A DNA stretch of 64,000 nucleotides, taken from Candidatus Hecatella orcuttiae. Its GTDB lineage: Archaea; Thermoproteota; Bathyarchaeia; Hecatellales; Hecatellaceae. Positions 26,222 through 34,086 of this stretch are shown here, piece after piece. The notes beneath the pieces are model-generated. The model had not been told where the DNA came from, searched no databases, and worked only from the letters and a program-made list of their open reading frames with translations. The first letter of the stretch is position 1; each line of letters opens with the position of its first letter. The stretch is from assembly GCA_002011035.2 (NCBI GenBank), contig MTLY02000002.1:1-64000 (forward strand), in the 5' to 3' direction. Both the position numbers and the translations under genes were made by a program.

Positions 26222-27376
26222 TTACATCTCCACGGTCTTTACTGCTCTGAGGATTTCCTCTGCCACATCTGGGAGGTTGAGTTCCTTTTCAACCCGGGCT
26301 ACTTCCCCTTTGTCCAAATCCGCCCAGCCTTTCCCTCCTCTCGTGGGCTTGAAACTTAAACCCAGCCTTTCACAGATTTTTTCCACCTCAATCCTTTCTA
26401 AGGCTATGAGCGGATGGAAAAGAGGCCGGTCGGAAACCTCTGTGAGGAGGGAAAGCAAGGCAACTGCATCGGAGGGATCAGAGTCTAAGGTTAGACCTAA
26501 AACCACCCCCATGCCGCCTCTCTCCGCGGCGAGGCCGCAAGCAATTCGGACCGTCGTCCTTTGCACCAAGGCTTCTTGGAGGTTTTCTTTCAAGTTTTCT
26601 CCTAGCAGCCTATGGAGGTTTTGGAGGGGTGCAACATAGGCCTTAAAAATGGGGAGTGGAATATAGGGCCTCAAAGCTTCGACTGGACGTGTTTTTTCCT
26701 GTAGGTTTTCCCAATCCGCGGAAGAAGCCGCCAAGACCAAGGGAAGAATATGGACTCCCCGTTTCATCATCAACCATGCGGCCGCTGTGAAGGTGGGAGA
26801 GCCGTTTAGAATGGCTACAACTCTTCCCTGGCTTCCAAAAGGCAGACCGCCCAGCCCTCTGTGAACTTCAGTATAAAGGTAAGCGTCCCCCTCCCTCGCC
26901 TCCACGTGGAGAGTTAATTCGGGATGCTTCAGGTTCACCTTTAATTTCTTCGTTCCTCCGCAGCGTTTCAGGATGGCAGCCCCTATCTCAACCTCAAGGT
27001 CCCGGCTGGTATAGGGGTGCTCTCCCGCCCTCCTAGCCTTCACAGCGAAGCTACGTTTGCCTTTCAACCTTGACTCTGCAAACTCTACAGCGTCTTGAAC
27101 CAAGGTTTGAAAGTCAGTTGAAGTCTTTAAGGCTGGGGCTGTGTATTCGACCCCGAAAACCTTGGAGGCCACCTGTTCGGCTGCACGCTCGGGCTCCTGA
27201 GCTGTCACATAGATTCTCCCTCTTTTTCTTCCTATTCGCTGGAAAGCGACACCTTCCCTCTTCAAGACATACCGAATGTGGCTGAGAAGCATAGTTTCCA
27301 ATCTCCGTCTCACAGGCTCACTTTTCAGGCCTATTTCCGAGTAGGCAACTAAGACGACGTTAGGATTTTTCCCCAA
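26222..27376 (-). CDS. ThiI-like protein with degenerate PP-loop
   Basis: A 384-aa relative of the tRNA 4-thiouridine synthase ThiI. The ferredoxin-like and THUMP regions (about 1-170: FAVKARRAGEHPYTSRDLEVEIG in pieces FAVKARRAGEHPYTS) and LPFGSQGRVVAIL are well kept. Where ThiI has the ATP-pyrophosphatase loop SGGxDSP, this protein has NGSPTFT (191-197). The later TGESLGQVASQT-type segment reads LGLTLDSDPSDA. No rhodanese domain. Thiouridylation by the usual ATP chemistry seems unlikely. It may retain tRNA binding through THUMP. Confidence 0.8.
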   Translation of the reverse strand: MGKNPNVVLVAYSEIGLKSEPVRRRLETMLLSHIRYVLKREGVAFQRIGRKRGRIYVTAQEPERAAEQVASKVFGVEYTAPALKTSTDFQTLVQDAVEFAESRLKGKRSFAVKARRAGEHPYTSRDLEVEIGAAILKRCGGTKKLKVNLKHPELTLHVEAREGDAYLYTEVHRGLGGLPFGSQGRVVAILNGSPTFTAAAWLMMKRGVHILPLVLAASSADWENLQEKTRPVEALRPYIPLPIFKAYVAPLQNLHRLLGENLKENLQEALVQRTTVRIACGLAAERGGMGVVLGLTLDSDPSDAVALLSLLTEVSDRPLFHPLIALERIEVEKICERLGLSFKPTRGGKGWADLDKGEVARVEKELNLPDVAEEILRAVKTVEM

Positions 27377-27513
27377 GGATGAGACCCCTTGAAGCTAAGG
27401 AGACCGTATCCAAAAAGGTTAACGGAGACTGGAAATGCTTAAGGCGATAGGCTAATGAGGGCTGGCGGCTAAACTTATCCCATGGACTCCTCGGGCTGGG
27501 ATGAAGCTTCACC

Positions 27514-28077
27514 ATGACTAAGACTTCGGAGGAAAAGGAGGAATTAAAAAGACTCTTGGAGAGTAAAAAGAAGATCGAAAAGAGAATATCTCGGCATCAA
27601 AACGAAATAGAGCACCTGAAAACTGTCTTAGGTTTGCTGGACAAACTTATCTTAGAGCGAAGCTATAAGGTGGCTGCGGAATTACCTCGGAAAGAAACGC
27701 CGCCTTCGCCTCCGGAAGCGGCCAAGGAGGTTTTTTCCCTAACGGCCAGAGACGGAACTTTGCTTGCCAACGTCTATCTCGCCGAAAATTTTCTCAAGGC
27801 GGTTCCAGAGGAAAACTTGAAACTCAACGTGAACACTCCCCCCTTTCAGCAGTTTTTGGTCAGGAAGGTGCTCAATGGGATGGCGGCGCAAGATAGGGAA
27901 GCAGTTTCCGCGGGGAAGATAGACCCCGGAGAGGCTTTAAGCTTCCGTGTCAAGGATGAGGGTGGACTGATAAAAGAAATAACAGTGGAAAACTACCGAG
28001 ACCAAAAAAGGCTTGCAACCTTGAAGAACGCTCTCCGCTGGACCTTGGAAAAAATGTATGAAAAAACAAAAATCTAA
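27514..28077 (+). CDS. Hypothetical protein with N-terminal coiled coil
   Basis: A 187-aa soluble protein. Residues 1-55 are a predicted coiled coil (EEKEELKRLLESKKKIEKRI). A Pro-rich linker (RKETPPSPPEAAKE) leads to a globular alpha/beta domain (~75-187) with ENLKLNVNTPPFQQFLVRKV and FRVKDEGGLIKEITVENY. I do not recognise the family. Starts with ATG after an A-rich leader; a small membrane-protein gene follows. Confidence 0.65.
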   Translation: MTKTSEEKEELKRLLESKKKIEKRISRHQNEIEHLKTVLGLLDKLILERSYKVAAELPRKETPPSPPEAAKEVFSLTARDGTLLANVYLAENFLKAVPEENLKLNVNTPPFQQFLVRKVLNGMAAQDREAVSAGKIDPGEALSFRVKDEGGLIKEITVENYRDQKRLATLKNALRWTLEKMYEKTKI

Positions 28078-28145
28078 GTCTTCTGCCCACAATCATTATT
28101 TTATTAAGACCAAGCCTCTTCCTCTACGAGAGGGGGCGTTCTCCG

Positions 28146-28307
28146 GTGAGACTCGGACAGATAGGCCGCGGCCTTGTAGGCTTGGGAATTATCACCCTTC
28201 TAGTATGGGTCTTGTTAAAATTTCTATGGATTCTCGGAGTGCTCTTGATACTCGCTGGAACGCTAGCTTATGCGGTGGGGCTGGTGAAGAAGCACAGCCG
28301 CAGGTAA
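28146..28307 (+). CDS. Small membrane protein (53 aa)
   Basis: GTG start preceded by GAGAGGGGGCG. The 53-aa product begins basic (VRLGQIGRG), has an uninterrupted hydrophobic stretch long enough for a helical hairpin (LVGLGIITLLVWVLL, WILGVLLILAGTLAYAVGL) and ends KKHSRR. That topology is typical of genuine small archaeal membrane proteins. It lies 68 bp after the coiled-coil gene and may share its transcript. No family recognised. Confidence 0.5.
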   Translation: MRLGQIGRGLVGLGIITLLVWVLLKFLWILGVLLILAGTLAYAVGLVKKHSRR

Positions 28308-28407
28308 GGCCTCCCGTCTTTTGCAGGGGGATATGCTGGCGGCAGGGTTCTATTTAAAGGATGGCTGAAAAATAGCTGGGGGGTTTTGTATCTTTTTATC
28401 AAAAAAT

Positions 28408-28415
28408 TTTAAATA
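28408..28415 (+). promoter_or_regulatory. TATA box of the phosphoribosyltransferase gene
   Basis: TTTAAATA is centred 28 nt before the ATG at 28440, spacing expected for a leaderless archaeal mRNA. No Shine-Dalgarno sequence precedes that ATG, which agrees. Confidence 0.55.
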
Positions 28416-28439
28416 TGCTACGGAAAATATATTTTATCT

Positions 28440-28904
28440 ATGAGAATCTCATGGGCTGAAATTGAGCAGGCCTGCCGGTATCTGTACGAAAGAATTTCCA
28501 AAGAGTTTTATCCAAGCCAGATAGTGGGCATAGGCCACGGAGGCTGGGTTCCCTCCGTCATCTTGGCCCAAAAATTCGACTGCAACATTTTCGCCTTCAA
28601 CGTGAAATCTTACGCGTATGAGAAGAGGGAGAGGAGAAACCTCCGGCTTGTTTCTGTGCCCTCCATGGAAAACTTTCGAAATGAAAAAACCTTGATAGTA
28701 GACGACATCTGCGACAGCGGGGCAACTTTAAAATTCATGGTGGAACATCCTCTGCTCAGAAACGTGCCCTTTAAAACCGCTGTGATCTTTAAACGCGCAG
28801 GATCCACCTACACGCCTGACTTCTACTGGAAGGAACTCATGACCAAGGAGTGGGTGGAGTTCCCCTGGGACATGGTCCTAGAATGCTACGCACCCGAACG
28901 CTGA
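28440..28904 (+). CDS. Type I phosphoribosyltransferase
   Basis: A 154-aa PRTase. The PRPP-binding motif is TLIVDDICDSGAT (83-95) and the pyrophosphate loop is GIGHGGWVP near residue 31. Related archaeal enzymes act on hypoxanthine/guanine or xanthine, or are annotated only as PRT-domain proteins. The hood region that would fix the base is not diagnostic by eye. Leaderless start. Confidence 0.85.
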   Translation: MRISWAEIEQACRYLYERISKEFYPSQIVGIGHGGWVPSVILAQKFDCNIFAFNVKSYAYEKRERRNLRLVSVPSMENFRNEKTLIVDDICDSGATLKFMVEHPLLRNVPFKTAVIFKRAGSTYTPDFYWKELMTKEWVEFPWDMVLECYAPER

Positions 28905-29214
28905 GGGCTCTGTGCTAAAAGAGAAAGGCTAATTAGCCAGCCGACTGAATTTTTCTTTAGACAACCGGCCCTCGCTAGGCCGGTAAAAGAAGGGGCCGAT
29001 GAAGAAACCTGACAAGATCGACTTGCCCATGAGAGATCAGAGTTAAGCTGAGGCACCTACATTAACCCTTTCTGAACCTATTCCAGCAGTTTAGGCATGA
29101 GTTTACACTTTAATGACTTCTTTCAGATAACCGAGTTTTTCAACACGTCCGGTTAAATTGGGTGATTTCCTAAAAATTCCCTTAGAAATCGAATAAATTA
29201 CACCCGTGAGTCTA
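28905..29214. other. Non-coding gap before tRNA-Leu
   Basis: About 310 bp between the phosphoribosyltransferase gene and tRNA-Leu without a convincing ORF. It contains a GC-rich inverted element (CCGGCC...GGCCGG around 28964-28982) shortly after the upstream stop that could fold as a hairpin, and otherwise AT-rich sequence. Nothing else recognised. Confidence 0.3.
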
Positions 29215-29302
29215 TGGTGCGGGGGGAGGGATTTGAACCCTCGAACCCCTTCGGGACAGGATCCTCATTCCTGCGCCTTTGACCATGCTTGGCGACCCCC
29301 GC
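29215..29302 (-). tRNA. tRNA-Leu (anticodon GAG), CCA encoded
   Basis: Leftward tRNA with acceptor GCGGGGG/CCCCCGC and a five-pair anticodon stem CAGGA/TCCTG. The loop ATGAGGA gives GAG. It has a long class II variable arm and T arm GAGGG-TTCAAAT-CCCTC, then discriminator A and genomic CCA. No intron. A 54-nt identical core reappears inverted at 33.48 kb. Confidence 0.93.
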
Positions 29303-29392
29303 GGCTGCATTCATTACGTAGTATTTTCTCAGTTAAGTTTCTTTCTTCACCGCCGGCTTTTACATCAACTGCTCTTTTAAGTGGGCGTTCAT

Positions 29393-30049
29393 TTATTTCT
29401 TGATTTTTCCGTGGATATTGACATAGACACTATAGGTCATCAGTCCCAGCAGGTACATGAGAATGAAGGCTAAGGCTAAGATGACGAAGGGGCTTATGTA
29501 GAAGGGCGGGATCTTTTCCCCAGCTGTTTCAGCTAGACTGAGCAGCAGGGTTTTATCTTCGCTGAATAAGGCGGAATAGGTGTCCCCCTTGATGAATTCG
29601 ATGGCATAGGCTTTTGCTACGGCCCCATTCTCTATTTTTGTGAGAGTGTACATTCGAGCTTCAAAGCCGATGTTGGGAGGGGGCAGTTCCTCCACCTGCC
29701 ACTCGGCCAACCTGATGGGAAAGCCTAGAACCTTCGTTATGTTCTCCTTTGGGTAGATGGAGATATCTTGCTGAACTACCAAGCGGCTGTCTTCCAGAAA
29801 AACTATGCGGTAACCTTGCTTCCACCCCAACTCTAAGCTTTCCGCTGAAATGTCCGAAGGGCTCCTCGGAGACGATATGACGATGTAGCTGCCCAGCGGT
29901 AAGTCTGACTCGTCCAGCGCCACCTTATCCAGCGACCTGCCTGCCTGTATGCTCATCGGAAACGCTGCCATGCTTATCGCTGCCATGACCAAGATTATGG
30001 CGCATACGGCTGAGCCTAAGATGAGCGGGATCCTGTTTTCTTTCATCAT
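29393..30049 (-). CDS. Hypothetical membrane protein with two terminal helices
   Basis: About 218 aa from ATG 30049; an in-frame upstream start at 30100 is less likely because a TATA-like element (GATATAATTAATAA) precedes it only closely. One N-terminal helix (LILGSAVCAIILVMAAIS), an extracellular beta-rich domain of ~150 residues, then a C-terminal helix (PFVILALAFILMYLLGLMT) with a short basic tail. No family recognised. Adjacent to tRNA-Leu. Confidence 0.65.
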   Translation of the reverse strand: MMKENRIPLILGSAVCAIILVMAAISMAAFPMSIQAGRSLDKVALDESDLPLGSYIVISSPRSPSDISAESLELGWKQGYRIVFLEDSRLVVQQDISIYPKENITKVLGFPIRLAEWQVEELPPPNIGFEARMYTLTKIENGAVAKAYAIEFIKGDTYSALFSEDKTLLLSLAETAGEKIPPFYISPFVILALAFILMYLLGLMTYSVYVNIHGKIKK

Positions 30050-30243
30050 TGTTAGCAAACCGGGTTCGACAGGTTGAGACACAACATATTCTCTGAACAA
30101 GCTTATTAATTATATCGCTCCCCCTTCATAGAGCGCACATGTACCTTGGAATCAACGGCCAGTTCAGCGTCATCCTGAAACTGTTTATGCGCCAAAAAGG
30201 GGCATCAGCGCTTGAGACAGGCAGACTGAAAGGCTTATTTCTG

Positions 30244-30412
30244 TGGTGGGCCGGGCAGGACTTGAACCTGCGACCCCCCGCGCCGCCTGGTATTCAATAT
30301 CTAATGGTGAATTCTGTCAGGCGGGGATCCTAACCGTCTAGACGAATGCCCTAACGTGGCTTTCACCTTTCGCTCAGGTTTCCACGTTTCCGGCCCGTCC
30401 GTCAACCGGCCC
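30244..30412 (-). tRNA. tRNA-Val (anticodon GAC) with two apparent introns, CCA encoded
   Basis: Ends are fixed by acceptor GGGCCGG (30406-30412) and CCGGCCC (30248-30254), then A and CCA. Anticodon stem CCCGC/GCGGG encloses loop CTGACA + C, anticodon GAC, interrupted after position 37 by a 32-nt intron (30283-30314) whose 3' end pairs with exon bases CCTG. The D arm CGTCTAG...GGTTAGGAT is separated from the acceptor by ~60 nt (about 30345-30404) that folds into AACGTGG/CCACGTT, consistent with a second intron near position 8-10. T arm GCAGG-TTCAAGT-CCTGC. Exact boundaries of the second intron are uncertain. Confidence 0.8.
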
Positions 30413-30526
30413 ACGATGGAAGGGATGGAGCTTTTTCAATTTTAGCCTTTCGCTTTAAAGGAAGCCCAAGATGCTGGGACATGTCTTTTGGAGGATAAAC
30501 TTGTAGCTGCCGGACGTCTGAATTAA

Positions 30527-30899
30527 TTAAGCCAGTAATTTCCCAGCCTCGTTTTTCTCCCGGGGGACCCATTGGACTGAAAACTTTTCAAATCTCTTCA
30601 CCAGCCGAGATACTTCTTTATGCAGTTTTCTGAGCTGCGGGTCTTTCACTCTGTATTCTCCTGCAAGCTGCCGGACTAACAGTTCACTGTCACTGTAAAC
30701 CTTTACAGTATTAACCTTCTCAGCTAAAGCTAAGTTAAGCGCCTTGAGTAGTGCCATATATTCAGCTTGGTTGTTGGTTACCGCTCCCACGTCTTCCACC
30801 AGTTTAAATCCGTTCATCACGATAGCAATGCGGCCCCTCCGCTTATCTTTAAGCTGATGCCTCTTTACTCCACCGTCTATGAAGATCCGGATCTTTCAC
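30527..30899 (-). pseudogene. rnhA: RNase HI remnant
   Basis: The translation matches archaeal/bacterial RNase HI: RIFIDGGVKRHQLKDKRRG, then DVGAVTNNQAEYMALLKAL (catalytic Glu), KVYSDSELLVRQL (catalytic Asp) and WVPREKNE. The first strand with its catalytic Asp has no in-frame start: the codon before KIRIFIDGG is TGA, and GTG 30899 is one base out of frame because of an extra A. The usual final catalytic Asp (ExAD) is replaced in NEAGKLLA. The internal GTG/ATG at 30820 would omit the first catalytic Asp. Most likely a decaying gene. Confidence 0.65.
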
Positions 30900-31081
30900 C
30901 ACACCCCAGTCCTCTCTCACAAGAATTATAAAAAGCCGACATAGTATTAGTTATCTCGCTTAAGAGCTTAACGTCAAACGCGTTGGAAACCGCTAAGCGA
31001 TTCAAAATTTAGCGGTGGTCCCCGTTGCCAATTTTCTAAATGCAGCATATAAAGCATATAAATAAAGAAGAATCGATTTCT

Positions 31082-31183
31082 TTAACTCATTTTTCTGTTA
31101 GCCATCCGCTCGAGGATTTCCGCAGCGGTTTCACCGAGGAATTCTTCTACAGTCTCCCTCCACGCCTTACATCTCTCGCACAT
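31082..31183 (-). CDS. Possible 33-aa CxxC protein
   Basis: ATG 31183 opens a short frame, MCERCKAWRETVEEF...ILERMANRKMS, directly after the response-regulator fragment. CxxC plus a charged amphipathic helix looks protein-like, but length is short and no family is recognised. It could be a remnant like its neighbour. Confidence 0.3.
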   Translation of the reverse strand: MCERCKAWRETVEEFLGETAAEILERMANRKMS

Positions 31184-31189
31184 TACGGC

Positions 31190-31384
31190 CTAGCCTTCTC
31201 TTTCCTGCTTCAACTGTTTCGCTCTTGTCTCTATAAATTCCGCGATCTTCTCTTGGGTCATCACTAAATCTTCCTGCTGCCTCCGTAATTGCCCCTTAAT
31301 AGTTTTCAACAGTTCTTGAGGGTTGAGTGGCTTCATTATGTAGGCGTCAGCGCCACGGTTCACTGCCTCCACAGCATTATCCAA
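31190..31384 (-). pseudogene. Response-regulator receiver domain, C-terminal fragment
   Basis: The 64-aa frame matches only the last third of a receiver domain: DNAVEAVNRGADAYIMKPLNPQELL, with the conserved Lys-Pro, then a charged helix. The acidic pocket and phospho-Asp half is missing. The sequence upstream (to 31589) is open in another frame but does not resemble a receiver. A truncated gene is the best reading. Confidence 0.55.
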
Positions 31385-31625
31385 CGTACTTTACAAAGTT
31401 GCGGCATTTTTGGTCGGATTCCCACTGTAGCTCCGTCTGTTTCTGTTTGTTTTTTTTTATCATAATTCTCTGAATCTTCTCCTGAAGCTTCGAATAGGAA
31501 TTCTTCATATTTAGCACAAAAATTTTATTCAATATTCCCGGGGTTTCTTCTGGATAGCGAAATTGAAAGAAATCCATATAGCCTCTCAAAGATAAAGAAC
31601 ATTCAGGCTTGAGCTGGGTATCCTG

Positions 31626-32312
31626 ATGGATTTAACAGTTCTAATCATGGCTGGGGGAAAAAGCAGCCGAATGGATTCCCCCGAAGAGAAACCCCTTATA
31701 AAAATAGCCGGCAGACCTATGATTGAGCATGTCCTCCGCGCTCTCAAAGATGTGAAAGATGTGGGCAGAATTTTTGTCGCCACCAGCCCGCATACGCCGA
31801 AAACCGCTGAAGAAATGGCGAAATATCCAATAGAGGTTGTTGAAACTCCCGGAAAAGATTATGTTTCAGACATGCAATTCGCCGTGAGGAAGTTGAAGCT
31901 AGGGGCGACCCTCATAGTCTCAGCAGACCTACCTCTCCTGACAGGTCGTCTTCTCGAGGATGTCATTAACCATTTTCACCGCTGCAAAAAACCTGCCTTG
32001 GCAGTGATGGTTCCTCAGGAAACGTTTCAGAAACTCGGTTTAAAACCGCCTGAAGGTTTGGAGGTTGAGAGCCGGCGACTGGTCCCCGCTGGAGTAAATG
32101 TGATAGAAGGGGGGAGAATAGATGAGGCTGAAATTGAACAGGAAAACCTTATTCTAGACCGGCCTGAGCTGGCGGTCAACGTCAACACTTCCTCAGATGT
32201 GAAGATGGCGGAAAAGATTCTTCAAGAAAAACTGAAGCCGAGTTTTAAATCAGTGGGAGGTCAGCCTTTTTCCGCGAAAAACCATCAAGCTTTATGTGCT
32301 GGAGATAGTTAG
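31626..32312 (+). CDS. cobY: Adenosylcobinamide-phosphate guanylyltransferase (CobY type)
   Basis: A 228-aa nucleotidyltransferase of the MobA-like fold. NTP loop MAGGKSSRMDSPEEKPL, then VSADLPLLTG (metal Asp), and ELAVNVNTSSD near the C-terminus, a CobY feature. It transfers GMP to adenosylcobinamide-phosphate in late B12 synthesis or salvage. Length is slightly above CobY's ~200 aa because of a C-terminal extension. Other cob genes are not in the window. An unknown gene starts 11 bp downstream. Confidence 0.82.
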   Translation: MDLTVLIMAGGKSSRMDSPEEKPLIKIAGRPMIEHVLRALKDVKDVGRIFVATSPHTPKTAEEMAKYPIEVVETPGKDYVSDMQFAVRKLKLGATLIVSADLPLLTGRLLEDVINHFHRCKKPALAVMVPQETFQKLGLKPPEGLEVESRRLVPAGVNVIEGGRIDEAEIEQENLILDRPELAVNVNTSSDVKMAEKILQEKLKPSFKSVGGQPFSAKNHQALCAGDS

Positions 32313-32323
32313 GTGGCGGTGAT

Positions 32324-33019
32324 ATGGTTTTAGCTGGGAAGATCTTCAGAGTCAGAGAAAAAGTGGAGCTTGACAGTTTAGCGGCCAAACTTAAAGACTT
32401 CAAAAGGGAAGAAGCCTATGTGGAGGAGAATTTTCAGCACAGATTGGTCACCGAAGTTCAACGTTTAAACAAAACCTCTCTAGGCCTTGAGGGAATTCTG
32501 TCTTTCGATAAGATCCTTCACATACCTCACCGGGGAGAGCTGGTTCCCGTGCCCAGAACCTTCCTAGCCCCCTTCCTTTTCACGGAGTATGGAGGAAAAC
32601 TTCTCCTGACCATTCTGGAGAAAAAATGGCGGGCCAACAATTTCGCCAACCTTTTGAGCGAAGCTCTCTTCACCACCGTCGGCTATGTCGTCGAGGTTAA
32701 AATTCCGGCGGAAAACCTGAGAAGCTACCATGAGGAAAACCCGGAGGGGACAAAGGTGATTTTCTTCAGCAACGTGGACATCCCCAACGTCAGGAAGCTA
32801 TCCCTCTATGGGGCCAGCTTAGCCAATGCCTCCCTTTACGGAGAGTTTCTGAGCCACGGTAACATCTGGTATGTCGTGGTCACTTCTAAAAGGTACGGCT
32901 ACGTGGTGGGGATAACCGGCAATGGCATCGTGACCATCTTCAACAGGGTTGAGCCTAAAGACTTTCTCACCTACACCACCGAGGAAGTCTTCCCCCTCAT
33001 CGAGATGCCTGAAGAATGA
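32324..33019 (+). CDS. Hypothetical protein (231 aa), downstream of cobY
   Basis: A soluble 231-aa protein preceded by GGTGGCGGTGAT, a good ribosome binding site, 11 bp after cobY. N-terminal part is charged and helical; the middle has FDKILHIPHRGELVPVPRTFL and the C-terminal half is beta-rich (SKRYGYVVGITGNGIVTIFN). No family or catalytic motif recognised. Confidence 0.65.
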   Translation: MVLAGKIFRVREKVELDSLAAKLKDFKREEAYVEENFQHRLVTEVQRLNKTSLGLEGILSFDKILHIPHRGELVPVPRTFLAPFLFTEYGGKLLLTILEKKWRANNFANLLSEALFTTVGYVVEVKIPAENLRSYHEENPEGTKVIFFSNVDIPNVRKLSLYGASLANASLYGEFLSHGNIWYVVVTSKRYGYVVGITGNGIVTIFNRVEPKDFLTYTTEEVFPLIEMPEE

Positions 33020-33105
33020 GGAGGCGGGCGGGCCTAGATAGGTTGATATGGGATGAGAGCAATTAATATTTTAAAAATCAGGGCTTCCGGGAGGCCTGAA
33101 GGGGC

Positions 33106-33426
33106 TTGAGGCTGGAGGAAGAAGCAAGGAGGTTAAAATACAACACCGCCAAATTCATCAGGATTCCTCTGATAATCCACGTCGTTTTAAAGAAAGATAA
33201 CTCTTTCAACCTGCAGGTGGAGCACTTAGAGGTGAAGAGAACCTCTATCCACATTCCACGGGACGCTATCAACCTGAAGCATCAGGAAATCGAAGACTTT
33301 ATAAAGCAGATGTACCCTGAAGCCCGGGCCTTCGTCATCCAATACGAGAAAAAAGGAGAAGAAGTTGTACCCTTCTGCGCACAGCTGTTCCTCTCTGGAC
33401 GGCCAAAAGGGCCTCAGGCTTACTGA
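33106..33426 (+). CDS. Hypothetical protein (106 aa)
   Basis: TTG start after AAGGGGC. A small soluble alpha/beta protein (TAKFIRIPLIIHVVLKKDNS, DFIKQMYPEARAFVIQYEKKG). No family recognised. It follows the two preceding genes in the same direction with an 86-bp gap. Confidence 0.55.
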   Translation: MRLEEEARRLKYNTAKFIRIPLIIHVVLKKDNSFNLQVEHLEVKRTSIHIPRDAINLKHQEIEDFIKQMYPEARAFVIQYEKKGEEVVPFCAQLFLSGRPKGPQAY

Positions 33427-33476
33427 AGCAAGACCGCCCATGGAGATGTTTTTCATCGAGGCTTAATGGAAACAGC

Positions 33477-33558
33477 TGCGGGGTCGCCAAGCATGGTCAA
33501 AGGCGCAGGAATGAGGATCCTGTCCCGAAGGGGGTTTGGGGGTTCGAATCTCCCGCAC
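33477..33558 (+). pseudogene. Degenerate tRNA-Leu (GAG) copy
   Basis: 54 nt (33480-33533), from the end of the acceptor through D arm, anticodon arm (GAG) and part of the variable arm, are identical to tRNA-Leu at 29215-29302 but in opposite orientation. The rest diverges: T arm is GGGGG-TTCGAAT-CTCCC and is followed at once by GCAC, so the 3' acceptor strand is ~4-5 nt short and cannot pair fully. Probably non-functional. Confidence 0.7.
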
Positions 33559-33624
33559 TACTAGCTTTGGTCGATTTCTAAAGGATATTTTTCGAGAAAT
33601 AATTTAACTCTTCTGAGTTGAAAA

Positions 33625-33657
33625 TTTAAATATTGAACAATTGAATAATTATTCAAT
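33625..33657 (+). promoter_or_regulatory. Promoter and palindromic operator of the ArsR-P1B ATPase module
   Basis: TTTAAATATT (33625-33634) is a TATA-like element. It is followed by the perfect 18-bp palindrome ATTGAATAATTATTCAAT (33640-33657), which covers the expected start of transcription and ends 17 bp before the ArsR ATG. TTGAA/TTCAA half-sites are typical of SmtB/ArsR repressors, so autoregulation is likely. Confidence 0.65.
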
Positions 33658-33674
33658 TATATCAGGTAATATCT

Positions 33675-34034
33675 ATGGCGAAGAACGATGAAGTTTGTGA
33701 GATAATCTATGTGGATGAGAAGAAAGTTAAGAAAGTGCAAAAAGAGATGCTTAGTGAAGAGGACACAGAAACTATATCCGGGATTTTCAAAGCTCTTGGC
33801 GACCTGACGAGATTAAAGATTCTCTATGCTCTGTCAAAAGAGGAACTTTGCGTCTGCGATCTCTCCAGTCTTCTAGGCATAACCCTATCTGCCATATCTC
33901 ACCAGTTGAGAATTCTCAGAAATCTAAAGCTTGTCAAATCGAAGCGGCGGGGGAAAATCGTTTACTACTCGTTAGCGAACGATCACGTCCTCAGCCTGTT
34001 GCATGTGGGCGTGAAACATGCAGAAGAGTCCTGA
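33675..34034 (+). CDS. ArsR/SmtB family metal-responsive repressor
   Basis: A 119-aa winged-helix repressor. HTH: LGDLTRLKILYALSKEELCVCDLSSLLG with recognition helix TLSAISHQLRILRNLKLV, wing RRGKIVYYSL. The ELCVCDL cysteines and an N-terminal Cys (EVCEII) form a CadC-like Cd/Pb/Zn site; C-terminal DHVLSLLHVGVKHAEE carries His/Asp residues of the alpha5 site. It should derepress the downstream ATPase gene on metal binding. Confidence 0.9.
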   Translation: MAKNDEVCEIIYVDEKKVKKVQKEMLSEEDTETISGIFKALGDLTRLKILYALSKEELCVCDLSSLLGITLSAISHQLRILRNLKLVKSKRRGKIVYYSLANDHVLSLLHVGVKHAEES

Positions 34035-34086
34035 TGGAGATGGAAGGATAATAAGAAAAAATACTGAAGGGCGAGCGTGAGTTAAG

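Noticed and set aside
28058-28357. A 99-aa plus-strand frame after the coiled-coil gene
   Set aside because: Composition is random-looking; a different frame in the same place (28146-28307) gives a much better membrane-protein sequence.
28990-29060. C/D-box guide RNA-like elements (GATGA ... CTGA ... ATGAGA ... CTGA) with a short terminal stem
   Set aside because: The C box lacks the RU part, and the first guide interval is only ~6 nt, too short for the usual spacing.
29206-29403. Plus-strand frame of 65 aa
   Set aside because: It runs across the tRNA-Leu gene in antisense and has no coding features.
31040-31267. Plus-strand frame of 75 aa
   Set aside because: Opposite the receiver fragment; composition shows no coding bias and no motif.
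31377-31589. Minus-strand frame of 70 aa upstream of the receiver fragment
   Set aside because: AT-rich, Lys/Gln-rich, does not resemble a receiver N-terminus or any domain; left unassigned.
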